Shown here piece by piece: positions 1 to 3,998 of a stretch of DNA of 6,901 bases. Every line of letters begins with the position of its first letter. Position 1 is the stretch's first letter. The notes beneath the pieces are model-generated. The model made no database searches. It saw nothing but the letters and a program-made list of their open reading frames with translations, and was not told where the DNA came from. The DNA comes from Candidatus Nomurabacteria bacterium (GTDB taxonomy: Bacteria; Patescibacteriota; Minisyncoccia; Phycocordibacterales; UBA9973), in contig CALRFC010000038.1 of assembly GCA_943356395.1 (NCBI GenBank), positions 1-6,901 of the forward strand, in the 5' to 3' direction. A program made the position numbers and the translations under genes.

Positions 1-106
1 GCGTGAGCGTGATACAGCCGTTCCTGATTTCGTCCGTCGTGAGCCATTTGTGCGGCTTCGCGGGAATCGGCGGCGCGGGAGCTATCAGATTTTCAGGTTC
101 TGTCAT
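1..106 (-). CDS. N-terminal part of an unrecognised protein, cut by the window edge
   Basis: Reading the minus strand from ATG at 106 gives 35 open codons to the window edge. The peptide begins MTEPENLIAPAPPIPAKPHK and continues with WLTTDEIRNGCITLT. The Pro/Ala-rich start followed by a polar segment reads like a real N-terminus. I do not recognise a family and cannot see the rest. The start is supported by TATACT at 119-114, seven bases before the ATG, with TTGCAA 17 bases further upstream. That would place transcription initiation at or next to the start codon. No Shine-Dalgarno sequence is visible. The gene is divergent from the membrane protein starting at 185 and shares its short upstream region. 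The plus-strand reading across the same bases (3-188) lacks any protein-like character. Confidence 0.62.
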   Translation of the reverse strand, partial: MTEPENLIAPAPPIPAKPHKWLTTDEIRNGCITLT

Positions 107-113
107 AAGGAAG

Positions 114-142
114 AGTATACTCGTGTGCTTGATTTTTTGCAA
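114..142 (-). promoter_or_regulatory. Leaderless-type sigma-70 promoter for the gene starting at 106
   Basis: TTGCAA (142-137), a 17-base spacer and TATACT (119-114) match the bacterial housekeeping pattern. The -10 box ends seven bases before the ATG at 106, so the predicted transcript starts at the start codon. The -10 lies in the 10-bp palindrome GAGTATACTC (113-122), and the -35 lies in a larger palindrome at 131-148. Confidence 0.55.
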
Positions 143-148
143 AAAATC
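131..148. promoter_or_regulatory. 18-bp perfect palindrome between divergent promoters (candidate operator)
   Basis: GATTTTTTGCAAAAAATC is identical to its own reverse complement over all 18 bases. It covers the -35 box of the minus-strand promoter and ends two bases before the -35-like TTGCTT of the plus-strand promoter. A dimeric repressor bound here could control both genes. A palindrome with no loop and no adjacent stop codon does not look like a terminator. The operator role is an inference from position and symmetry. Confidence 0.45.
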
Positions 149-150
149 GT

Positions 151-178
151 TTGCTTTAAATATCTCACGGGGTATACT
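151..178 (+). promoter_or_regulatory. Leaderless-type promoter for the membrane protein starting at 185
   Basis: TTGCTT (151-156), a 16-base spacer and TATACT (173-178) precede ATG 185 by six bases. This is nearly the mirror image of the promoter for the divergent gene. It supports starting the plus gene at 185 rather than at the ATG at 50, which would lie inside the divergent gene. Confidence 0.55.
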
Positions 179-184
179 TGCAAT

Positions 185-547
185 ATGAATACTTTACTAT
201 CGCTTTGGCACACGATCGTCGCCGCGGTCGCCCATGTGGGCTATGTGAAATTCCTCATCTTGGTCATCGCTTCGGTGATCCTCTGGAGGATCCATCCGGT
301 GCTCGGCATCTTGGGCGTCCTCTTCACATTCGCAATCTTGCTCGGATTCTTTTACAAACCTTGTCAAAATGAACTAAGCGGCACGCCGATTCGGCGTGCC
401 GCTTTTTGTCGTAAAAAATTTCTACAAGCCGAAAATTTCGTTGAAGAGCGTGAGCCAGATCTTGTTCAAGTATGTCACGATGACGAACGCCGGCAAAAAA
501 ATGACCGTGAGCGGCAAGAAAATCGCAAGCCGCCAGATTTTTCCTAA
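185..547 (+). CDS. Small two-helix membrane protein without a stop codon before its terminator
   Basis: Unrecognised. The first 60 or so residues are convincing: a short N-terminus, then two hydrophobic stretches at about residues 20-34 (KFLILVIASVILW) and 38-57 (VLGILGVLFTFAILLGFF), joined by RIHP. The start at 185 is chosen because TATACT ends six bases upstream. The end is odd. The frame stays open through the intrinsic terminator at 376-407 and reaches a stop only at 545-547, antisense to another gene. After about residue 60 the translation is charged and low in plausibility (for example a run like EREPDLVQVCHDDERRQ). Removing one base near the T run at about 350 would put TAA 375-377 in frame and give an ordinary protein of about 63 residues. 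A sequencing or assembly indel, a recent frameshift, programmed slippage, or a real nonstop message rescued by tmRNA are all possible. Confidence 0.6.
   Translation: MNTLLSLWHTIVAAVAHVGYVKFLILVIASVILWRIHPVLGILGVLFTFAILLGFFYKPCQNELSGTPIRRAAFCRKKFLQAENFVEEREPDLVQVCHDDERRQKNDRERQENRKPPDFS
376..407 (+). terminator. Strong intrinsic terminator after the membrane protein gene
   Basis: The left arm AAGCGGCACGCCG (376-388) pairs perfectly with the right arm at 392-404, around a three-base loop (ATT). A run of five T follows at 403-407. Read on the other strand, the hairpin has no good T run, so it terminates mainly in the plus direction. It lies inside the open frame of the gene starting at 185. Confidence 0.85.
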
Positions 548-559
548 GATCCTGTCCAT
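422..559 (-). CDS. 45-residue hydrophobic membrane protein
   Basis: This is a short protein starting MDRILGKIWRLAIFLPLTVI and ending LNKIWLTLFNEIFGL. One long hydrophobic span covers about residues 9-30 (LAIFLPLTVIFLPAFVIVTYL), preceded by basic residues K7 and R10. This looks like a single-pass or hairpin membrane peptide with a cytoplasmic basic N-terminus. The start at 559 is preferred over the in-frame ATG at 571. TATGCT at 572-567 ends seven bases before 559, matching the leaderless spacing of several other genes here, and it overlaps the ATG at 571. The gene lies 53 bases downstream of the M23 peptidase stop on the same strand, so readthrough from it is also possible. Its 3' end faces the plus-strand terminator at 376-407. 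No family is recognised. The hydrophobic pattern in this frame, against arginine- and histidine-rich readings in the others, is the main support. Confidence 0.6.
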   Translation of the reverse strand: MDRILGKIWRLAIFLPLTVIFLPAFVIVTYLNKIWLTLFNEIFGL

Positions 560-566
560 ACCAAAA

Positions 567-572
567 AGCATA
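567..572 (-). promoter_or_regulatory. -10 box for the 45-residue membrane protein
   Basis: TATGCT on the minus strand ends seven bases before ATG 559. No convincing -35 is visible 16-18 bases further upstream, where the bases are GC-rich and lie just beyond the end of the M23 gene. Confidence 0.4.
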
Positions 573-612
573 GCATGCGGGCGTCTTGAGCGCCATATCC
601 GCCGGCAAAAAA

Positions 613-1359
613 TCAGCTCCTTTCGTCCCAAACGGCGTGCCACGCGGAAAGATCTTTGCTGTGAGCGGCGCAGAATTCTTCGAAAGATTTTTGGTCGCTG
701 ATTTTTGCCGATTTGTTTTGAGAAGACGGGATCCGGAGCGCCTGCGCCGCGTCGATGACGACAATCGTATCTTTCTTCCGGAATTCGAGCTGGAGATGGA
801 GGTGCACAACCATGCCGCGCAGATCGCCGGTATCTCCCATCCGTCCGATCGCGCGCGTGCGTTTGATCGGAATATTCGGATATGTGTGGAAGGAGAGCTC
901 GCGGAGCATTTTCTGATACTTTGTGAATTTCACATTCGTCTCCGAAAGATGCATGTAGAGCGACCACAAGACATACCCGTCGTCGGTCTTTATTTCCGGA
1001 TGCGAGAGGACGACATACTTGCCGTTGACCGCCGTGAATCCGGAATATTCAAAAATACCCGGCAAAACCGGATAGATGAGCGTGCCTTGTTTTCCTTGGA
1101 AGTCGATGCCGGTGTGGAAATAATTCGGCGTGTGGGTGATCGGGTGGAAGCGCGGGCCGAAATTTCCGAAATACGGGTCTATCGATTTGTTCCCGCGGCG
1201 GATCGGGATCAAAATATTGCATTTTTGCAGACGGGCGTAAAAATCTTCCCAGAATTCATCGTAGGCGAGGTCGGGAATATGGTGCGTCTTGGTCTTTGTG
1301 CCGCCGTAGTCGCCCGGACGCTCCACAATCCGATCTTCGATTGGCGGGAGGGTTGACAT
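613..1359 (-). CDS. M23/LytM-family zinc metallopeptidase
   Basis: This 248-residue protein carries the M23 (lysostaphin/LytM) peptidase fold. The family cleaves peptide cross-links in peptidoglycan. The core starts with FGPRFHPI (residues 67-74) and has the zinc motif HTGID (H82 and D86). It continues with the catalytic histidine in YMHLSE (H137) and ends with MGDTGDL followed by HLHLQLEF, whose HxH pair is H186 and H188. All expected zinc and catalytic residues are present. The first 50 residues and the last 50 (rich in Lys, Ser and Asp) are not recognised. No signal peptide or membrane segment is visible at either end, which is unusual for an enzyme acting on cell wall. Export may use another route, or the protein may act elsewhere. 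The start at 1359 is supported by TATACT seven bases upstream (1372-1367). The stop is TGA, showing that TGA is not recoded. Confidence 0.88.
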   Translation of the reverse strand: MSTLPPIEDRIVERPGDYGGTKTKTHHIPDLAYDEFWEDFYARLQKCNILIPIRRGNKSIDPYFGNFGPRFHPITHTPNYFHTGIDFQGKQGTLIYPVLPGIFEYSGFTAVNGKYVVLSHPEIKTDDGYVLWSLYMHLSETNVKFTKYQKMLRELSFHTYPNIPIKRTRAIGRMGDTGDLRGMVVHLHLQLEFRKKDTIVVIDAAQALRIPSSQNKSAKISDQKSFEEFCAAHSKDLSAWHAVWDERS

Positions 1360-1366
1360 TGAGAAT

Positions 1367-1395
1367 AGTATAAAGGAAAGAGCGAAAAGTGGAAA
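1367..1395 (-). promoter_or_regulatory. Leaderless-type promoter for the M23 peptidase
   Basis: TATACT (1372-1367) ends seven bases before ATG 1359. A weak -35, TTTCCA (1395-1390), lies 17 bases upstream. The spacer and the -35 lie in sequence that itself has a loose seven-base rhythm of GA-rich units, so the neighbouring repeat array may reach into this promoter. Confidence 0.5.
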
Positions 1396-1405
1396 GTGAG
1401 GAAAA

Positions 1406-1475
1406 ATGCTTCATGCTTCATGCTTCATGCTTCATGCTTCATGCTTCATGCTGTTTGCTTCCAGCTTTCTGATTC
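1406..1475 (+). repeat. Heptad array, block 1 (forward): six perfect ATGCTTC plus four diverged units
   Basis: ATGCTTC occurs six times without interruption at 1406-1447. Four in-phase degenerate units follow: ATGCTGT (1448), TTGCTTC (1455), CAGCTTT (1462) and CTGATTC (1469). The perfect part suggests recent slippage or expansion, and the degenerate part suggests an older array. Looser GA-rich heptads may extend it back to about 1382. No protein is likely here: the open plus-strand frames are just repeats of Met-Leu-His-Ala-Ser-Cys-Phe type. Confidence 0.9.
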
Positions 1476-1478
1476 GAA

Positions 1479-1513
1479 CAAAGCTAAAAGCAGGCAGCAA
1501 ACAGCTGGAAGCT
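1479..1513 (-). repeat. Heptad array, block 2 (inverted): five degenerate units
   Basis: On the minus strand, from 1513 downward, the units are AGCTTCC, AGCTGTT, TGCTGCC, TGCTTTT and AGCTTTG, with the pattern WGCTKYY. They resemble block 1 in reverse orientation. Pieces are exact reverse complements of block 1 but in swapped order: GCTGTTTGC at 1450-1458 pairs with 1497-1505, and GCTTCCAGC at 1457-1465 pairs with 1504-1512. Confidence 0.7.
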
Positions 1514-1514
1514 T

Positions 1515-1563
1515 GTGTTCTGTGTTTCGTGCTTCATATTCTATGTTTTATCTTCTATATTCT
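1515..1563 (+). repeat. Heptad array, block 3 (forward): seven degenerate units reaching into a stop codon
   Basis: In-phase units are GTGTTCT, GTGTTTC, GTGCTTC, ATATTCT, ATGTTTT, ATCTTCT and ATATTCT (starts 1515, 1522, 1529, 1536, 1543, 1550, 1557). The consensus RTGYTTC matches block 1. The last unit overlaps the TAG stop codon (1564-1562) of the methyltransferase gene, so the array forms that gene's 3' boundary. No T-tract terminator for the gene is seen. Confidence 0.75.
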
Positions 1564-2449
1564 ACCCCCTTTCCCATCTAGCAAAAATTCCGGCCGGCAG
1601 GAGGCGTTTTTCGCTTGATTCTTCGATGACAAGCTCTCCGTGAGAAATTTTTCCGCCGAATTTTTCAATCAGCGGGAGCAAGGCGTTCTTGTACGCGGTC
1701 GGCGAATAGCCGGCCGTATAGCCGTTTATGAGAAAAAATATCGGTGCGTCGGACAGAATAGAAAAACATGCGGCAAGGAGTTCCGGAAGATTTTTTTCGA
1801 TCTTCCAAAGCTCATTGTCGGGCCCGTGGCCGAACGCCGGCGGATCCATGATGATCGCGTCGTAACGATTGCCGCGCTTCGCTTCTTTTTTTACGAAAGA
1901 AAGCGCATCTTCCGTTATCCATCGGATCGATTTGTCGGAAAGTCCGGAAAGTTTTGCATTCTCACGCGCCCACGAGACCGCAGATTTCGATCCGTCGAGA
2001 TGGACGACTTCCGCGCCGGCACGGGCAGCGGCAAGCGTCGCGCCGCCGGTGTAGGCGAAAAGATTCAAAACCCTTACGGGTTTACTTTTAACAATTGACA
2101 TTTGACTTTTGACCGCAGACTCGATAAAAAGCCAGTTACTTTTTTGCTCTGGGAAGAGGCCGACATGCTTGAAGGATGTCGGTTTGATCAGGAAATCGAA
2201 ACCGGAGAATCGCATGTTCCATTCTTTCGGCAATTCTTTCGAAAGATGCCACGCGGATTTGTTGCCCGTGCGCGTAAAAAAAGCGTCCGCTTTTTTCCAC
2301 TCCGCTTCCGGCAAAAACTTCCGCCAAATCGCCTCCGGATCCGGCCGCGCCAAAATATATTCTCCGAAACGCTCGAGCTTGGAGCCCGCACCCGAATCGA
2401 GAAGCTCGTAATCCTTTTCGCCTTTTGTAATAAGGGTATTGGAATCCAT
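1562..2449 (-). CDS. Class I SAM-dependent methyltransferase, RlmI/RlmK-like (COG1092 type)
   Basis: This 295-residue protein has a Rossmann-fold methyltransferase domain in its C-terminal two thirds. Motif I is VLNLFAYTGGATLAAARAGA (127-146). Motif II acid is in VVHLDGS (148-154), with SWARENAKLSGL following. Motif IV is DAIIMDPPAFG (197-207), whose DPPxFG is typical of 23S rRNA cytosine methyltransferases of the RlmI/RlmK group. The family transfers a methyl group from SAM to rRNA; the exact target here is not deducible. The N-terminal about 100 residues are shorter than in RlmI and show no complete PUA domain. Residues about 113-122 (VKSQMSIVKS) are encoded by seven-base tandem units (2085-2112), which look like a repeat insertion just before motif I. 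ATG 2449 is preceded by TATGCT at 2466-2461, allowing only about a 4-base leader and no Shine-Dalgarno site. Confidence 0.87.
   Translation of the reverse strand: MDSNTLITKGEKDYELLDSGAGSKLERFGEYILARPDPEAIWRKFLPEAEWKKADAFFTRTGNKSAWHLSKELPKEWNMRFSGFDFLIKPTSFKHVGLFPEQKSNWLFIESAVKSQMSIVKSKPVRVLNLFAYTGGATLAAARAGAEVVHLDGSKSAVSWARENAKLSGLSDKSIRWITEDALSFVKKEAKRGNRYDAIIMDPPAFGHGPDNELWKIEKNLPELLAACFSILSDAPIFFLINGYTAGYSPTAYKNALLPLIEKFGGKISHGELVIEESSEKRLLPAGIFARWERG
2085..2112 (+). repeat. Four heptad-like units inside the methyltransferase coding sequence
   Basis: On the plus strand the units are CTTTTAA, CAATTGA, CATTTGA and CTTTTGA, all in phase. The stretch is strikingly AT-rich within a GC-rich gene. 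Its 28 bases add about nine residues in frame on the minus strand (SQMSIVKS region), between the N-terminal part and motif I, where a variable linker could tolerate it. Confidence 0.6.
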
Positions 2450-2460
2450 CTACAGAGAGT

Positions 2461-2466
2461 AGCATA
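2461..2466 (-). promoter_or_regulatory. -10 box for the methyltransferase
   Basis: TATGCT on the minus strand lies 11 bases before ATG 2449, giving a leader of about four bases at most. No good -35 is seen. The site is divergent from the promoter of the small membrane protein at 2562. Confidence 0.4.
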
Positions 2467-2482
2467 TTTTAAAAAATCGGTT

Positions 2483-2510
2483 TTGGCTAAGGCGCGATAT
2501 GGGATACAAT
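2483..2510 (+). promoter_or_regulatory. Promoter for the small Cys-rich membrane protein
   Basis: TTGGCT (2483-2488), a 16-base spacer and TACAAT (2505-2510) give a reasonable housekeeping promoter. Transcription from about 2517 would leave a leader of about 45 bases before ATG 2562, unlike the leaderless layout of most neighbours. Confidence 0.5.
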
Positions 2511-2547
2511 ATATGCACATGGTCGATTAAAAAACTCTCTAAATTTT

Positions 2548-2552
2548 AAGGA
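2548..2552 (+). promoter_or_regulatory. Shine-Dalgarno site of the small Cys-rich membrane protein
   Basis: AAGGA lies nine bases before ATG 2562. It is the only clear ribosome binding site in the window. It goes with the only gene here that appears to have a normal leader, and it favours ATG 2562 over the adjacent ATG 2565. Confidence 0.6.
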
Positions 2553-2561
2553 ATACACACT

Positions 2562-2768
2562 ATGATGGACAACAACATGGGAGGAAAAAATGTCTGCGGA
2601 TGCCCGCACCACAAGATGGGACCGACGGCTCTCGTAATCTTCGGACTCGTCTTCCTCTTGGGTAATCTCAATATCTTGACGGCAAGTGCGGTCTCGATGA
2701 TCTGGCCGATAATCCTCATCGTCGCCGGATTGATGAAAATGAAATCCGGCAGCTGCAAGTGCTGCTAA
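2562..2768 (+). CDS. Small two-helix membrane protein with Cys/His-rich ends (LiaI/LiaF-TM or DUF5668-like)
   Basis: This 68-residue protein has an N-terminal polar segment with CGCPHHK (residues 12-18). The first hydrophobic helix (about 21-38, PTALVIFGLVFLLGNLNI) is followed by a short turn and a second helix (about 43-58, AVSMIWPIILIVAGLM). The C-terminal tail contains CKCC (65-68). The pattern G-x-x-F/LLGNL...WPIILI...G resembles the LiaI/LiaF-like transmembrane region found in many short bacterial proteins. The cysteines and histidines at both ends would lie on the same side of the membrane and could bind a metal ion. That is an inference, encouraged by the heavy-metal-binding domain encoded in the facing operon. 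Promoter, Shine-Dalgarno site and terminator make this a complete single-gene unit. Confidence 0.82.
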   Translation: MMDNNMGGKNVCGCPHHKMGPTALVIFGLVFLLGNLNILTASAVSMIWPIILIVAGLMKMKSGSCKCC

Positions 2769-2780
2769 GCTGGAAAGCAG

Positions 2781-2811
2781 AAATGACCGCGCTTCGCGCG
2801 GTCATTTTTTT
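2781..2811 (+). terminator. Intrinsic terminator between convergent genes
   Basis: A perfect 12-bp stem (2781-2792 with 2796-2807) with a TTC loop is followed by T at 2805-2811. It lies 12 bases after the stop of the small membrane protein. On the minus strand the hairpin is followed only by TTTC-like sequence, so any termination of the facing operon (stop at 2819) would be weaker, though the position suits both. Confidence 0.88.
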
Positions 2812-2818
2812 ACTATAG

Positions 2819-3472
2819 TCACTTGAGCAAAAGTAGCGTGAGCCCGAGTGCGGCCATGCCGAAGTCTTCGACGAGGGTGACGGTCGTAAGCGGGACTTTG
2901 AGGAAAGTCCCGAGGCAGGCGCACATAAAGGGCTCCCTCTTCGCGATCTTCACGGCCACGCCGAGTCCGGAGAAGACCATGACGACTATTTCCGCCACGA
3001 GGAGCGGCCGCGAGAACGGCGCGAGGATCATGGCGAGGCCGAAGAAAAGCTCGATGAAGGGATAGACATATCCGTACGGTCTCACGCGCATGGCGAGGAG
3101 GTCGTAGGTGCTGTAGCCTTCGGCGAAGCCTTTGAGGTCCATGAGCTTGAAGGCCGAGAAGGTCAGGAAGAATCCGATCATGAAATAGGAAATGAAATTC
3201 TTCGCGGCAAAAGTGCCCTGCATGAGGTCGTGCACGCTCACCGCCTTGGCGGCGAGAATGATGATGCCGATGACGACAATGAGCGGAATATAGCTCCGCC
3301 ATGTCGTCCTGCCGAGTCCGCGATCGTCTCCCGCAAAAACTTTCGGCGCGGAGCTTTCTTTGCTTTCTTTTTTCGGAAAGAGCGCCATGCCGCACTTCGG
3401 ACACTTCCCCGCCGCGCTCGCCGTCACTTCCGGATGCATCGGGCAGGTATAGATTGTTTGCGTTTCAGTCAT
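2819..3472 (-). CDS. Heavy-metal-binding domain fused to a MauE/DoxX-like membrane protein
   Basis: This 217-residue protein starts with a heavy-metal-binding domain: YTCPMHPEV (residues 8-16) and GKCPKCGMAL (22-31). This is the CPMHP...CPKCGM pattern known from the N-termini of copper and other metal efflux proteins. A charged linker (34-58) leads into four or five hydrophobic segments at about 61-77, 93-110, 133-153, 156-176 and 192-216. The motif CACLG (184-188) and the overall arrangement resemble MauE/DoxX redox-associated membrane proteins, which help form disulfides or handle electrons. A role in metal-linked thiol redox at the membrane is inferred. The ATG at 3472 lies three bases after the TspO stop, so the two genes form an operon and translation is probably coupled. 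No Shine-Dalgarno site is seen. Confidence 0.8.
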   Translation of the reverse strand: MTETQTIYTCPMHPEVTASAAGKCPKCGMALFPKKESKESSAPKVFAGDDRGLGRTTWRSYIPLIVVIGIIILAAKAVSVHDLMQGTFAAKNFISYFMIGFFLTFSAFKLMDLKGFAEGYSTYDLLAMRVRPYGYVYPFIELFFGLAMILAPFSRPLLVAEIVVMVFSGLGVAVKIAKREPFMCACLGTFLKVPLTTVTLVEDFGMAALGLTLLLLK

Positions 3473-3475
3473 GAT

Positions 3476-3871
3476 TTAAAAATTGAGAATGGTAATGCTC
3501 AATTGGAGCACGGTGGCAAACGACACCCAGAGCAGATATGGAATCTGCATGTAGGCGACCCACTTCGCATGCGGATAGACGACGACCATCGCCCAGATGA
3601 GTGTAGCCACGACGAGAACGATATCGGCCGCGGCCAAAAAGTTGTTCTTCAGGCCGAATTGCAGATAGGTGAAGGAAAAATTAAAAACAAGATTGAGCAA
3701 GAATGGCAGGACCGTGCCAAACGGGATTTCCTTGCGAAAGGCCATGAGAAAAACTTTGCCGAATGAAATCGCAATCAGCACATACAGCGCCGTCCACACC
3801 GGCCCGAACACCCACGCCGGCGGCGCCCACGAAGGTTTGATCAATGTTTGATACCAAGAATAAGTCTCCAC
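3476..3871 (-). CDS. tspO: Short TspO/MBR family protein, GTG start
   Basis: This 131-residue membrane protein has clear TspO/peripheral-benzodiazepine-receptor motifs. KPSWAPPAWVFGPVWTALYV (12-31) corresponds to the loop and second helix. NLVFNFSFTYLQFGLKNNFL (60-79) is helix three to four, and IPYLLWVSFATVLQLSI (110-126) is the last helix. TspO proteins bind porphyrins and cholesterol-like ligands and are linked to stress and tetrapyrrole handling. The usual first helix is absent, leaving four helices instead of five and a length below the usual 150-160. This is not a mis-called start: an in-frame TGA lies only five codons before the GTG (minus strand 3889-3887). TATAAT ends six bases before the GTG, so the message is probably leaderless with GTG at its 5' end. 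It heads an operon with the heavy-metal-binding/MauE-like gene. Confidence 0.87.
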   Translation of the reverse strand: METYSWYQTLIKPSWAPPAWVFGPVWTALYVLIAISFGKVFLMAFRKEIPFGTVLPFLLNLVFNFSFTYLQFGLKNNFLAAADIVLVVATLIWAMVVVYPHAKWVAYMQIPYLLWVSFATVLQLSITILNF

Positions 3872-3877
3872 GAGCGA

Positions 3878-3886
3878 ATTATAGCA
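3878..3886 (-). promoter_or_regulatory. Extended -10 promoter for tspO operon
   Basis: TGCTATAAT (3886-3878) is a consensus extended -10 (TG, one base, TATAAT). It ends six bases before the GTG at 3871. No clear -35 is present, which extended -10 promoters tolerate. It predicts a leaderless message starting at GTG. Confidence 0.65.
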
Positions 3887-3955
3887 TCACTTCCGAAAGA
3901 ATGGTCCCAGCAAAAAAGTCCCGCCAAAATATGTCCGCACTACATCAAATAAACC

Positions 3956-3985
3956 AAAAATTCCCGCGTGTTTTCGGGCGAGGAA
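3956..3985 (-). terminator. Possible weak terminator after the DUF5677-like gene
   Basis: On the minus strand, TTCC, a bulged T and CGC (3985-3978) can pair with GCG and GGAA (3967-3961) around a ten-base loop. A T run follows at 3960-3956. The stem is short and imperfect, so this is tentative. The rest of 3890-3998 shows no gene or other structure. Confidence 0.35.
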
Positions 3986-3998
3986 AGGTGGATAACTT

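Noticed and set aside
3..188. Plus-strand open frame of 61 residues at the left edge
   Set aside because: It is antisense to the more convincing minus-strand N-terminus, crosses both promoters, and has no start signal.
376..407. Use of the hairpin as a bidirectional terminator for the gene at 422-559
   Set aside because: On the minus strand the stem is followed by TTAGTTC, not a T run, so support is weak in that direction.
422..967. Extended 181-residue version of the small membrane protein
   Set aside because: The upstream part is arginine- and histidine-rich out-of-frame sequence within the M23 gene; only the last 45-49 residues look like protein.
586..1356. Long plus-strand open frame antisense to the M23 gene
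   Set aside because: It is rich in Arg, Asp and Glu with no recognisable domain, while the opposite strand carries a complete M23 active site.
1406..1447. CRISPR-like array
   Set aside because: Units are seven bases, contiguous and without spacers, so this is a simple tandem repeat.
1406..1618. Plus-strand open frame with a repeated Met-Leu-His-Ala-Ser-Cys-Phe pattern
   Set aside because: It is a direct translation of the heptad array, which stays open in all frames for lack of stops; it then runs antisense into the methyltransferase gene.
2454..2540. Inverted AGAGAGT (2454-2460) and ACTCTCT (2534-2540) flanking the divergent promoters
   Set aside because: Only seven bases match exactly, 73 bases apart; this is close to what chance gives in AT-rich sequence.
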